Shown here: positions 45,496 to 54,392 of the stretch, one piece after another
How positions within the stretch are numbered: position 1 is the stretch's first letter
Layout of the letters: each line of letters starts with the position of its first letter
DNA from: Bog-756 sp963837805
GTDB taxonomy: Bacteria > Actinomycetota > Acidimicrobiia > Acidimicrobiales > RAAP-2
Direction of reading: 5' to 3'
Assembly (NCBI GenBank): GCA_963837805.1
Contig: CAWIOU010000044.1
Coordinates: 238,941-302,940 of the forward strand
Length of the DNA: 64,000 bases
Made by a program: the position numbers and the translations under genes
Notes under the pieces: generated by a model
What the model was told of the DNA's origin: nothing
Seen by the model: the letters and a program-made list of their open reading frames with translations, nothing else
Databases searched by the model: none

Positions 45496-47364
45496 ATGAT
45501 CCGTGCACGCCGCCTGGCGGCCACTACGTCAGTAGCCGCCCTCGTCGCTCTGACCGGAGTGGTGCCGGCATCCATGTCGGGTGCGGCCACCCCTCCGGTG
45601 ACGGCCAGCCCCCCGGCACGATTGCCACAGATACCGATAGCCAGACAGGCCGCCCAGTGGCTCGCTGACCGTTTCAACCCCCAGGGCTTCATTCCGGCCA
45701 CGCCGGGGTCGAACCAGCCCGAACTCTCCTCCACCGCGCAGAGCGTGCTGGCCCTGTCGGCGGCCAACCAGGACCTGTCCGTGGCCCGATCCGGGCTCAC
45801 CTACCTGCAGGCCCACGTCGACCAGTATGTGATGGACAGCGGCGCCGACGGACCGGGCCAGCTCGCCCTCCTCATCCTCGACGCCGAGGCGCTGGGGGCC
45901 GATCCCCGGAGCTTCGGGGGCACCGATCTGGTGGCCCGACTCCTGGCCACCGAGCAGAAGGCCGGACCCGATGCCGGTCTCTTCGGCACCGAGGCGCAGG
46001 TCACTGCGTTCGCGGCCGGCGGGTACCAACAGGGGATGGCACTGGCCGCCCTGGCCGCCGCCGGGGTCACGGGACAGAGCCGGTTGGGTAAGGCCATCGG
46101 TTGGCTCGTCGCCGAGCAGTGCCCCGACGGGGGGTGGACGAGTCCCGACAACGCCGCCAATGCCTGCAGTGGATCGCCGGGCTCTTTCAGCGGTCCGGAC
46201 ACCAACTCGACGGCCCTGGCCCTCGAGGGCCTGGCCGCCCAGGGGGCCGTCACACCCGCCCTGTCGGACAGTGCCCTCGCCTTCATCCTCGCCGGACAGG
46301 ACCTGGACGGCGGGTGGTCGTACTACCCGAACACGGTGGCCACCCCGGGCAGCACTGACCCGGACTCGACGGCGCTGGTCATCCAGTCGCTCATCACCCT
46401 CGGCACCGACCCCACCGCGGCTGAATTCACCAAGGGCACGGCCACGCCGGTGTCGGCGCTGCTCTCCTTCCGGCTGACCTCGGGGAAGGACGCCGGTTCG
46501 TTCTTCTTCCCCCCGGCCCCGGCACCGGCCAGCCTCCTCGCCACCTACCAGGCCGTCCCGGCCCTGGCCGGGCTGGCCCTCCCCTTCGGGCCCTCGGGAC
46601 AGTCCTACTGGGAGGTGGCCTCCGACGGGGGCATCTTCAACTTCGGCAACGCCGCGTTCCTCGGGTCGATGGGCGGCACTCCGCTCAACCAGCCGGTCGT
46701 CGGACTTGCCTCCACCCCCGACGGGCAGGGCTATTGGGAGGTGGCCACCGACGGGGGCATCTTCAACTTCGGCAACGCCGGTTTCCTCGGGTCGATGGGC
46801 GGCACCCCGCTCAACCAGCCGGTGGTGGGCATGGCCGCCACCCCCGACGGGCAGGGTTATTGGGAGGTCGCCTCTGACGGGGGCATCTTCTCGTTCGGTG
46901 ACGCCGGGTTCTTCGGGTCGATGGGCGGCACTCCGCTCAACCGACCCATCGTGGGCATGGCCGCCACCCCCGACGGAGGCGGGTACTGGCTGGTGGCCTC
47001 CGATGGCGGCATCTTCGCCTTCGGTGACGCCGGGTTCTTCGGGTCGGAGGGGGCCAAGACGTTGAACCAACCCATTGTCGGGATGGCGCCCACCCCCGAC
47101 GGCCGGGGCTACTGGCTGGTGGCCTCCGATGGCGGCATCTTCTCGTTCGGTGACGCCGGGTTCTTCGGGTCGATGGGCGGCACCCCGCTCAACCGACCCA
47201 TCGTGGGCATGGCCGGGACCGCCGACGGTGAGGGCTACTGGCTGGTGGCCTCCGACGGCGGGATCTTCTCGTTCGGTGATGCCGGGTTCTCCGGATCCGA
47301 GGGCGGGGAGCCACTGAACCAGTCCATCGTCGGGATGGCCGCCAGTCCCATCCGTCCCGCGTAG
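45496..47364 (+). CDS. Secreted alpha-toroid (prenyltransferase/squalene-oxidase-repeat) protein with C-terminal tandem repeats
   Basis: 622 residues. Signal peptide with RARRLAATTS n-region and cleavage near SGA-ATP at about 30. Residues 45-360 contain helical-hairpin repeats with WL.., QCPDGGWTSPDN and GQDLDGGWSYYPN motifs of the prenyltransferase/squalene-cyclase (alpha6-alpha6 toroid) fold, the same fold as the N-domain of intrinsic factor and transcobalamin. Residues 371-620 are six 42-residue repeats of the type YWLVASDGGIFSFGDAGFFGS...PIVGMAATPDG, probably a beta-propeller-like surface domain. Sits directly behind a cobalamin riboswitch and ahead of an ECF transporter, so it is a candidate extracellular corrinoid binder. 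Confidence 0.8.
   Translation: MIRARRLAATTSVAALVALTGVVPASMSGAATPPVTASPPARLPQIPIARQAAQWLADRFNPQGFIPATPGSNQPELSSTAQSVLALSAANQDLSVARSGLTYLQAHVDQYVMDSGADGPGQLALLILDAEALGADPRSFGGTDLVARLLATEQKAGPDAGLFGTEAQVTAFAAGGYQQGMALAALAAAGVTGQSRLGKAIGWLVAEQCPDGGWTSPDNAANACSGSPGSFSGPDTNSTALALEGLAAQGAVTPALSDSALAFILAGQDLDGGWSYYPNTVATPGSTDPDSTALVIQSLITLGTDPTAAEFTKGTATPVSALLSFRLTSGKDAGSFFFPPAPAPASLLATYQAVPALAGLALPFGPSGQSYWEVASDGGIFNFGNAAFLGSMGGTPLNQPVVGLASTPDGQGYWEVATDGGIFNFGNAGFLGSMGGTPLNQPVVGMAATPDGQGYWEVASDGGIFSFGDAGFFGSMGGTPLNRPIVGMAATPDGGGYWLVASDGGIFAFGDAGFFGSEGAKTLNQPIVGMAPTPDGRGYWLVASDGGIFSFGDAGFFGSMGGTPLNRPIVGMAGTADGEGYWLVASDGGIFSFGDAGFSGSEGGEPLNQSIVGMAASPIRPA
46606..47361 (+). repeat. Six tandem 126-bp coding repeats
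   Basis: Units begin at 46606, 46732, 46858, 46984, 47110 and 47236, each starting with the Tyr-Trp codons and encoding 42 residues. Units 3 to 6 are nearly identical at DNA level over stretches such as TTCTCGTTCGGTGACGCCGG, so they probably expand, contract or convert. Confidence 0.9.
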
Positions 47365-47427
47365 TGGCTCGCCTCGGGACTCGGCCGCGGGCCGTGCCGG
47401 GACCGGCCGCCCTCCTGCGCCGCGCTC

Positions 47428-48375
47428 ATGGCCGGGGTGGCCGGTATCGGCGGGATGATCGCCCTCGGACTGGTGGCGGTGGCGGCGCCGGCGGCACCGG
47501 CCGGCGCTGATCCCGTCGCCCATTGTTCGACCGGAGTCATCGTCGCCGCCGACTTCTCGCACTGGGGTCGGCCCATCAACAGTGTGTGCGACCCGGCACT
47601 GCCGGCCAACGCCGTCGACGTCCTGCAGGACGCCGGGTTCGACCCGAGCGGCGTCGCCGGCTACGGGTTGGCCTTCATCTGCCGGATCGCCGGCTTCCCC
47701 CAGAACGACCCCTGCACCACCACCCCGCCGGCCAACGCCTACTGGTCCTTCTGGTACGCCCGGGCCGGGCAGGACACCTGGACCTACAGCCAGTCGGGGG
47801 CCATGAACGTAGCTCCCACCGCGGGCAGCGTGGAGGGGTGGGTGTTCGGCGGCAGCACGGGCGCCTCACCGCCCGCGACCTTCCCGTCGCCGGATTCGAT
47901 TCGGGCAGCCACCGTCCGGGTCCTGCACACCCCGCCCACCTCCTCACCGCCGACGACGTCGGCCCCCTCCACGCGCCGGCCGGCCCCGACATCCGGTGGG
48001 CAGGCGGCGCCGCCCCCGGGGGCCACCTCGCCGCAGTCGGCGACCCAGTCGGGAGGCGGTGGCCCGGCGGCGGCCGCCGGGGTCGGCGGAGGGTCGCCCG
48101 TCGACCGAACGGGCCACGTGGCCTCGGGTCCACCGACGTCGACCACGACGGCCGGGGCGGGGCCGTCGGCCACGCACCGGTCGCACTCGTCGGGCCGGGC
48201 AGTGCACGCCACCGCGGCCAGGACGGGCTCTCCGAGGATCGTCAACGCGGCCCCGGCGGTCGCCGGCACCCAGGCTCCGAACTCGCCCCTCCCCTTTCTG
48301 ATCGGAGCGTCGGCGGTGGCCGTGCTGGCGGTGGCCGCCGGGGTGGTGGCCCGGCGGCGCCGCCGGACCGGCTGA
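47428..48375 (+). CDS. Secreted, membrane-anchored protein with transcobalamin-C-terminal-like motif
   Basis: 315 residues. Hydrophobic leader GGMIALGLVAVAAPAAPAGA, then CSTGVIVAADFSHWG, a 4-Cys region (C..C..C..C around 33-92), and the block YWSFWYARAGQDTWTYSQSG followed by GSVEGWVFGG. This pattern (YW..., small-residue strand, G.VEGW) resembles the DUF4430/transcobalamin C-terminal beta domain. A long Pro/Ser/Thr/Gly stalk leads to a C-terminal helix (FLIGASAVAVLAVAAGVVA) and RRRRR stop-transfer tail. The leader lacks basic residues; a plus-one frame at 47394 (PGPAALLRRA) may supply the true n-region. Probably the second half of a split B12 receptor. Confidence 0.65.
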   Translation: MAGVAGIGGMIALGLVAVAAPAAPAGADPVAHCSTGVIVAADFSHWGRPINSVCDPALPANAVDVLQDAGFDPSGVAGYGLAFICRIAGFPQNDPCTTTPPANAYWSFWYARAGQDTWTYSQSGAMNVAPTAGSVEGWVFGGSTGASPPATFPSPDSIRAATVRVLHTPPTSSPPTTSAPSTRRPAPTSGGQAAPPPGATSPQSATQSGGGGPAAAAGVGGGSPVDRTGHVASGPPTSTTTAGAGPSATHRSHSSGRAVHATAARTGSPRIVNAAPAVAGTQAPNSPLPFLIGASAVAVLAVAAGVVARRRRRTG

Positions 48376-48377
48376 CC

Positions 48378-51209
48378 ATGGCGGCCCGCGCCCACCGTTG
48401 GAGCCTGGCCGGCAGACGACGGGTCCCGCGGACCCTGCACCCCGTCGCCTGGTGGATCTGGGCCCTGGGACTGGCCACCGCGGCCAGCAGGACCACCAAT
48501 CCCCTGCTGCTCCTGCTGGTGCTGGCCGTCCTCGGAGTGGTGGTGGCCAACCGCCGCAGCGATGCCCCGTGGGCCCGGGCCTTCAAGTACTACCTCTACC
48601 TGGCGCTGACTGTTGTCGCCATCCGGGTGCTGTTCCGTTCCGTGTTCGGAGGCGACGTCGGGACCGGCCACTCCCACCTGCTCTTCGACCTTCCCCACGT
48701 TCCGCTGCCCTCGTGGGCGTCGGGCGTCCAGCTGGGCGGGCCGGTCACGCTGGAGGGGACGATGGCCGCGCTCTACGACGGGCTGCGACTGGGCACGCTG
48801 CTGTGCTGCCTCGGGGCGGCGAACGCGCTGGCCAACCCGAAGCGGGCCCTCCGGGTCCTGCCCCCCGCCCTCTACGAACTCGGTGTGGCCGTCGTCGTGA
48901 CCCTCACCATCGCGCCGCAACTGGTCGAGAGCGTCCAACGGGTGCGCCGGGCCCGCAAGCTGCGGGGCGGGGCGGGGCGCGGGTTCCACGCCATTCGCGG
49001 CGTCGCCATCCCGGTCATGGAGGATGCCCTCGAGCGCTCGCTGCGGCTGGCCGCGGCCATGGACTCGCGCGGCTACGGCCGAACGGGGGGTGCGACCCCA
49101 CAGACCCGACGGGCGACCGGTGCCCTGCTTCTCGGCGGGATGTGCGGCCTGTGTCTTGGCGCCTACGGGCTCCTCGACGCCTCCGCGCCGGGCCCACTCG
49201 GTCTCCCGGCGCTGTCGCTCGGGGCGGTGCTGTGCTGTGCCGGCCTGGCCCTCGGCAGTCGGCGGGTGGGCCGGACCCAGTACCGACCCGATCCCTGGAA
49301 GGCACCCGAGTGGGTGGTGGCGGCGTCGGGCATCATTCCCGCCGTGGTCCTCATGGCCGGGATCGGCTTCGACCCGCTCCGGCTCGATCCGTCGGTCGAT
49401 CCGCTTCGCTGGCCGTCCATGCCGCTGGTTCCCGCTCTGGCCATCGCCGTCGCCGCGGTGGCCGCGGTGGCGGCGCCGCCTCCGGTCCGGCGGGCAACGA
49501 CCGCGGCCGACCGGCCGGCCTCGCCGCTCGGGACCCCGGTCCGGCGCCGAGGGCGCCGGCCGACCGGATCGGATCGAGGTGCCGGCATGATCGAGTTCGA
49601 CCACGTGTCCGTCACCTATGCCGACGCCCGACGTCCCGCCATCCGCGACGTGTGCCTGGCCATCGACGAGGGGGAGCTGGCCCTGGTGGTGGGACGGACC
49701 GGCGTGGGCAAGTCGACCCTCCTCGGGGCCATCAACGGGCTGGTGCCCCACTTCACCGGCGGAACGCTGGCCGGGCGGGTGACCGTCGACGGGAGGGACA
49801 CCCGCACCCACCGCCCGCGCCAGCTGGCCGATGTGGTCGGGGTGGTCGGACAGGACCCGCTGTCCGGCTTCGTGACCGACACCGTCGAAGAGGAGCTCGC
49901 CTACGGCATGGAGCAGCTGGCCGTCCCGCCCGAGGTCATGCGCAAGCGGGTCGAAGAGATGCTCGACCTCCTCGGCATCGCCGACCTCCGCGACCGTCCC
50001 CTCTTCCAGCTGTCGGGTGGCCAGCAGCAGCGGGTGGCCATCGGATCGGTGATGACCGCCCATCCGCGTGTCCTGGTACTCGACGAGCCCACCTCGGCCC
50101 TCGACCCGAATGCCGCCGAAGAAGTGCTGGCCGCGGTGACCCGGCTCGTGCACGACCTCGGGGTGACCGTCGTGCTGGCCGAGCACCGGCTCGAGCGGGT
50201 CGTCCAGTACGCCGACCGGGTGATCGAGGTCGGTGCCGACGGCACGGTCGGGGCCGGCCCACCCGCAGTCATGCTCCGGACCGCCGACGTCGCTCCCCCG
50301 GTGGTCGAGCTCGGCCGCCTGGCCCGTTGGGATCCCCTCCCCCTCTCGGTGCGCGATGCCCGGAGGGTGGTGGCACCGCTCCGAGCCCAGCTGGCGGCGC
50401 AGCCGGTTCCGGGTCAGCGGCCGGCCGCGGTGAGACGGCCCGGCCCGGCCGTGTTGCGCTCGCGCAATGTCGTCGTCCGGTACGGGTCCGTCGTCGCCGT
50501 CCGCGGGGTGGACCTCGACCTGGCCGGTGGCCAGGTGACCGCGCTGATGGGACGCAACGGCTCGGGGAAGTCGTCACTCCTGTGGGCTCTCCAGGGGTCG
50601 GGACCCCGCCAGTCCGGCACGGTGGACATCGGCGGTGTCGATCCCCGGTCCCTGGCCCCGGCCAAGGCGCGGGCCCTCGTCGGGCTGGTGCCCCAGACCC
50701 CGGCCGACCTCCTGTACCTGGACACGGTGGAACAGGAATGCGAGCAGGCCGACAAGGAATCAGAAGCCGGTCCGGGGCTCGGGGCGAAGGATCTCCTGGA
50801 CCGTCTCGCCCCCGGCATCCCGCCCGGGATGCACCCTCGCGATCTCTCCGAGGGACAGCGGCTCTCCCTGGTGCTCGCCGTCCAGCTGGTGGCGGCACCC
50901 GACGTCGTCCTCCTCGACGAACCCACCCGCGGGCTCGACTACCCGGCCAAGAGATCGCTCATCACGATGCTCGACCAGCTGGCGGCCGAGGGCCGGGCGG
51001 TGGTGGTGTCCACCCACGACGTCGAATTCGCGGCGGCCGCGGCCGACCGGGTCATCGTGCTGGCGGCCGGCGACATCGTGGCCGACGGACCCGCTCCCGA
51101 GGTGATGGTGGCGTCACCCTCCTTCGCCCCCCAGGTGTCGAAGATCCTCTCGCCCTTGCCCTACCTCACCATCGACCAGGTAGCCGACGCCTTGGCGGCC
51201 ACCCGATGA
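48378..51209 (+). CDS. ECF transporter: EcfT transmembrane component fused to double ATPase (EcfA-EcfA')
   Basis: 943 residues in one frame. Residues 1-403 are EcfT/CbiQ: several membrane helices, coupling motifs ARKLRGG and AAMDSRGYG, and a Pro/Arg-rich tail. ATPase 1 (about 404-650): GRTGVGKST, VVGQDP, LSGGQQQRVAIG, VLVLDEPTSALD, AEHR. ATPase 2 (about 690-943): GRNGSGKSS, PQTPAD, LSEGQRLSL (degenerate signature), VVLLDEPTRGLD, STHD. Start ATG at 48378 follows the upstream stop by two bases. An ATG at 49587 with an overlapping TGA in the next frame (49588-49590) suggests that T and A may be separate coupled genes joined here by a small indel. Energises vitamin uptake by the S component. Confidence 0.82.
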   Translation: MAARAHRWSLAGRRRVPRTLHPVAWWIWALGLATAASRTTNPLLLLLVLAVLGVVVANRRSDAPWARAFKYYLYLALTVVAIRVLFRSVFGGDVGTGHSHLLFDLPHVPLPSWASGVQLGGPVTLEGTMAALYDGLRLGTLLCCLGAANALANPKRALRVLPPALYELGVAVVVTLTIAPQLVESVQRVRRARKLRGGAGRGFHAIRGVAIPVMEDALERSLRLAAAMDSRGYGRTGGATPQTRRATGALLLGGMCGLCLGAYGLLDASAPGPLGLPALSLGAVLCCAGLALGSRRVGRTQYRPDPWKAPEWVVAASGIIPAVVLMAGIGFDPLRLDPSVDPLRWPSMPLVPALAIAVAAVAAVAAPPPVRRATTAADRPASPLGTPVRRRGRRPTGSDRGAGMIEFDHVSVTYADARRPAIRDVCLAIDEGELALVVGRTGVGKSTLLGAINGLVPHFTGGTLAGRVTVDGRDTRTHRPRQLADVVGVVGQDPLSGFVTDTVEEELAYGMEQLAVPPEVMRKRVEEMLDLLGIADLRDRPLFQLSGGQQQRVAIGSVMTAHPRVLVLDEPTSALDPNAAEEVLAAVTRLVHDLGVTVVLAEHRLERVVQYADRVIEVGADGTVGAGPPAVMLRTADVAPPVVELGRLARWDPLPLSVRDARRVVAPLRAQLAAQPVPGQRPAAVRRPGPAVLRSRNVVVRYGSVVAVRGVDLDLAGGQVTALMGRNGSGKSSLLWALQGSGPRQSGTVDIGGVDPRSLAPAKARALVGLVPQTPADLLYLDTVEQECEQADKESEAGPGLGAKDLLDRLAPGIPPGMHPRDLSEGQRLSLVLAVQLVAAPDVVLLDEPTRGLDYPAKRSLITMLDQLAAEGRAVVVSTHDVEFAAAAADRVIVLAAGDIVADGPAPEVMVASPSFAPQVSKILSPLPYLTIDQVADALAATR

Positions 51210-52024
51210 GGGGGGCCTCGGTGGCCATCCGTACCGGACTGCGCTCGCGGGTCGTCATCGTGATGGCGTCGTTCATCGGGGGGGTGGCCTTCCTCTGGCC
51301 CTTCCTCGTCGCCCCGGGCAAGATCGGGGACGCCACCATGGCCCCGCTGATGTTCGGCGCCCTCCTGGTGCTGGTGCTGGCCGTGATCTTCGCCGAGGTG
51401 GCCGAGGGCGGCATCGACGCCAAGGCCATCGCCATGCTGGGCGTGCTGTCCGCCATCGGCGCCGCCCTGCGCCCCCTGGGAGCCGGCACGGCCGGTCTGG
51501 AGACCGTGTTCTTCACCATCGTCATCGCCGGGAGGGTCTTCGGCGCGGGGTTCGGCTTCACCCTCGGCTGCACGACGTTGTTCGCCTCCGCCCTCATCAC
51601 CGGCGGCGTCGGGCCGTGGATGCCGTACCAGATGTTCGGGTGCGCCTGGGTCGGGTTGTTCGCCGGACTCCTCCCCCCGGCATCGGGCCGCCGCGAAGTG
51701 CTCATGCTGGCCACCTACGGGGCACTCTCGGGGTACGTGTTCGGGTTCCTGCTCAACCTCTCCTTCTGGCCGTTCTACCTCGACCCGGCCAGCACCATCG
51801 CCTACCTTCCGGGCGGGTCCCTGGCCGACAACGTGCACCGCTACCTGATCTTCGACGCCACCACCTCGCTGGGCTGGGACACCGGGCGGGCCATCACCAC
51901 CTTCGTCTGCATCCTGCTGGTGGGGCCGGCCATGCTGGCCACGTTCCGCCGGGCGGCGCGGCGGGCGGCGTTCGAAGCGCCGATCGTCTTCGAAGAGGAC
52001 CCGGATCGGAAGGCGCGGGTCTGA
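51206..52024 (+). CDS. ECF transporter substrate-binding (S) component, putative cobalamin importer
   Basis: 272 residues with about six hydrophobic helices: RVVIVMASFIGGVAFLWPF, MAPLMFGALLVLVLAVIFAEV, IAMLGVLSAIGAALRPLG, GAGFGFTLGCTTLFASAL, MFGCAWVGLFAGLLPP, ATYGALSGYVFGFLLNL and FVCILLVGPAMLATF. The N-terminal RGASVAIRTGLRSR precedes the first helix, as in other S components. ATGA overlap with the ATPase gene. The cobalamin riboswitch upstream of the module makes a corrinoid the most probable ligand, though the S protein is not recognisably a BtuM or CbrT by eye. Confidence 0.82.
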   Translation: MRGASVAIRTGLRSRVVIVMASFIGGVAFLWPFLVAPGKIGDATMAPLMFGALLVLVLAVIFAEVAEGGIDAKAIAMLGVLSAIGAALRPLGAGTAGLETVFFTIVIAGRVFGAGFGFTLGCTTLFASALITGGVGPWMPYQMFGCAWVGLFAGLLPPASGRREVLMLATYGALSGYVFGFLLNLSFWPFYLDPASTIAYLPGGSLADNVHRYLIFDATTSLGWDTGRAITTFVCILLVGPAMLATFRRAARRAAFEAPIVFEEDPDRKARV

Positions 52025-52064
52025 GTCCTTCGGCCCCGTCGGTACCCGGCGAAGCCGCGAGTTC

Positions 52065-53105
52065 CTACCCGACGGCGGGAACCGCCCGGCGCGCCCCGGT
52101 GCTGCGCAGATGGCGGACCACATCGCAGTAGGCACGCAACGGGCTCTGTTCGACATAGTCGATGCGGCGCTCGGTGCAGAACGGCCGTACCAGCTTGCGG
52201 GCCCGCCGGAGATTGGCCCGGGGCATGGTCGGGAAGAGGTGGTGCTCGATCTGGGTGTCCAGGCCACCGAAGAGGAAGCCGGTGAAGAGTGGACCGGAGA
52301 GATTCCGAGAGGTGATGACCTGGCGGCGCAGGAAGCCCATCTCGTCGCCGGCTCCCACTTCAGGCATCCCCACGTGATTGGTGAGAAAGCTCACCCCCAG
52401 GTAGAACCCGAAGAGCGACTGGGTCACGGCGATGAACACGACCGCCCGCACCGGTGAGAGGACCAGGAAGGGGGCCACGAAGAAGACGGCCACGTGCACG
52501 GCCAACAGCCCGGCTTCGGCCAGCGCGCCCCGGTCGCGACGGCGCACCAGGGCCACGGCACTGGCCACGTGCATGTTGAGCGCCTCGAGGAACAGCAGCG
52601 GTACCAGAAGGACGGCCTGGGCACTGGCGTAGCGCCGACCGAGCGGTCCGAGCTCCTCGGCCTGCTCCACCGTGTAGATCAGCGCACCGGGGGCCATGTC
52701 CGGGTCCTTGTCCGGACGGTTGGTGTGGGCATGGTGACGATTGTGCTTGGCCAGCCACCATCCGAAGCTGAACCCGGTGAAGAGGTTGGCGATGACCAGG
52801 CCGATGGCGTCATTGTCCCGGCGGCGGGTACAGATCTGGCGGTGGCCGGCGTCGTGGCCGATGAACCCGAGCTGGGCCAGCACGAAGGCCAGTCCGACGG
52901 CCACGCCCAGGTTCCACCAGCTGTTCCCGAGGATGACCGCGGTAGCGAAGAGGACGAGCAGGGCGACCACCGTGGCACCGATCTTGACGACGTAGTACCC
53001 GCGGCGGCGGACCAGGAGGCCTCCGGCACGGACCTTCCTGGACAGCTCGGCGAAGTCCTCCCGGTTGGCTACCGTCCCGGGCGCCACGGCGATCTCTGTG
53101 TCCAT
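52065..53105 (-). CDS. Membrane fatty-acid desaturase (front-end / acyl-CoA type)
   Basis: 346 residues. Three histidine boxes: HDAGH, HNRHH and QIEHH, plus NHVG. The Gln in the third box is typical of front-end desaturases and linoleoyl-CoA desaturase-like enzymes, as in mycobacterial DesA3-type proteins. Hydrophobic pairs VALLVLFATAVILGNSWW, LAVHVAVFFVAPFLVLS and VFIAVTQSLFGFYLGVSFL. Uses O2 and electrons from a reductase or ferredoxin, not found here. ATG at 53105 follows GAGAGAC. Introduces a cis double bond in membrane acyl chains. Alone on its strand, convergent with the transporter module. Confidence 0.87.
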   Translation of the reverse strand: MDTEIAVAPGTVANREDFAELSRKVRAGGLLVRRRGYYVVKIGATVVALLVLFATAVILGNSWWNLGVAVGLAFVLAQLGFIGHDAGHRQICTRRRDNDAIGLVIANLFTGFSFGWWLAKHNRHHAHTNRPDKDPDMAPGALIYTVEQAEELGPLGRRYASAQAVLLVPLLFLEALNMHVASAVALVRRRDRGALAEAGLLAVHVAVFFVAPFLVLSPVRAVVFIAVTQSLFGFYLGVSFLTNHVGMPEVGAGDEMGFLRRQVITSRNLSGPLFTGFLFGGLDTQIEHHLFPTMPRANLRRARKLVRPFCTERRIDYVEQSPLRAYCDVVRHLRSTGARRAVPAVG

Positions 53106-53418
53106 GAAATGTCTCTCGTTCCGTGCCCTGCAGCGCGGATGGGTCGGCAGCCCGGAGGCGGCGTCGCTCGAAGGGGACGATCTGGACTCTTTCGGCCGCT
53201 GCGCTCTCGAACGGACGTGGACCCCGTCAGTCCATCGGGCGGGCACGCCTGGCGTGGCCGATCCGAACCGGAGATGACAGACACCACCATACTGCCCGTC
53301 GGGTCCCTGGCCGGCGCGGCTCGGTACCGGTGGACGTCCGACGGCGGAACTCCATCCGCTCCCGGCCGTCGGTTGCTGGGATAATGGTTCCGACTTCGCC
53401 CAGGGGAAGGAGACACGG
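53106..53418. other. Divergent promoter region, no gene seen
   Basis: 313 bases between the desaturase and the DMT transporter. GGATAATGG at about 53379-53387 resembles a -10 box reading toward the transporter, but no matching -35 is evident. No structured RNA was recognised. Confidence 0.4.
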
Positions 53419-54336
53419 GTGGCCGAGATCATGGCCCTTCTGGCTTCGATGTGCTTCGCGGTGGGCACGGTGCTCCAGCAGAAGGGGACCTTGGAGACCG
53501 CCGGGGGCGCCGACGATCCCCGGTTCCTGGTCCAGGTCCTGCGCCGACCGGTCTGGCTGGTCGGGGGGCTCCTCCAGGCCGCGGGGTGGATCCTGCAGGC
53601 CGCGGCCCTCGATCGGGGTTCGTTGGTCGTCGTGCAGTCGATCTGCACCCTCAGCCTCGTCTTCGCCCTCCCCATCGGCATGCGCCTCACCCGGCAGCGG
53701 GTCGGCCGGCGCGAGGTCACCGGCGCCCTGGCCGTCGTGGTCGGGATCGTGGCCTTCGTCTCGGTTTCCCAACCGAGTGCCGGGACAGCCAACCCATCGG
53801 CCACCGCCTGGTGGACCGCCGGCCTGCTGATGACCGCAGCCATCGGAATACTCATGGGCCTGGGTTGGAGCGGGACCGGCGGGAGGCAGGCGTTGCTGTT
53901 CGGACTGGCCGCCGGGTGTGCCTTCGCCTTCCAGGCCGCGGTGACCAAGGTGTTCGTCGGCATCCTCCACCAGGGTCTCGGACCGATCCTCTCCTCCTGG
54001 ACCACCTACGCCCTGATCATCTCCGCCCTGCTGGGTTTCACCCTGCAGCAATCGGCGCTCAAGACCGGGGTGCTGGCTCCGGCCATGGCGTCGAGCAATG
54101 CCATGACCCTGTTCGCCAGCACCTTGCTCGGCGTCATCGTCTTCGACGAGACCCTGGCCCGGGGAGACGGGCGGCTGATCCCGGCCGTGATCGGATTGGT
54201 CGTCGCCCTGTTCGGGGTGTCCATGCTCGCCGGCGAAGAACAACCCGGACCCGACGATGCCGGGTCGGGTTCCCCTGCCGCGATGGAGCGGCCCACGCCG
54301 AGCCGGCACCAAGACCGTTTGCGCTCGACCGACTGA
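53419..54336 (+). CDS. DMT-superfamily (EamA/NIPA-like) transporter
   Basis: 305 residues with nine or ten hydrophobic helices, e.g. ALLASMCFAVGTVLQQKG, VWLVGGLLQAAGWILQAAAL, VTGALAVVVGIVAFVSV, ALLFGLAAGCAFAFQAAVT and LIPAVIGLVVALFGVSML. The LQQKG end of helix 1 is reminiscent of NIPA-type magnesium transporters, but the family is broad. The C-terminal 30 residues are hydrophilic. GTG at 53419 follows GGGGAAGGAGA. Its transport substrate cannot be inferred. Confidence 0.8.
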   Translation: MAEIMALLASMCFAVGTVLQQKGTLETAGGADDPRFLVQVLRRPVWLVGGLLQAAGWILQAAALDRGSLVVVQSICTLSLVFALPIGMRLTRQRVGRREVTGALAVVVGIVAFVSVSQPSAGTANPSATAWWTAGLLMTAAIGILMGLGWSGTGGRQALLFGLAAGCAFAFQAAVTKVFVGILHQGLGPILSSWTTYALIISALLGFTLQQSALKTGVLAPAMASSNAMTLFASTLLGVIVFDETLARGDGRLIPAVIGLVVALFGVSMLAGEEQPGPDDAGSGSPAAMERPTPSRHQDRLRSTD

Positions 54337-54392
54337 TCCCCGGTGGCGGCCCATGGCCGCACGACGGGCGCCGATGTGCTTCGCTACTCCCC

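Noticed and set aside
46606..47361. Regular direct repeats that might suggest a CRISPR array
   Set aside because: The unit is 126 bases, fully in frame and encodes a 42-residue protein repeat; there are no short repeats with unique spacers and no cas genes.
47784..50186. An 800-codon open frame on the minus strand opposite the ECF genes
   Set aside because: It is a GC-driven shadow: no domain motif, Gly/Arg/Pro-rich composition, and it lies entirely opposite recognisable proteins.
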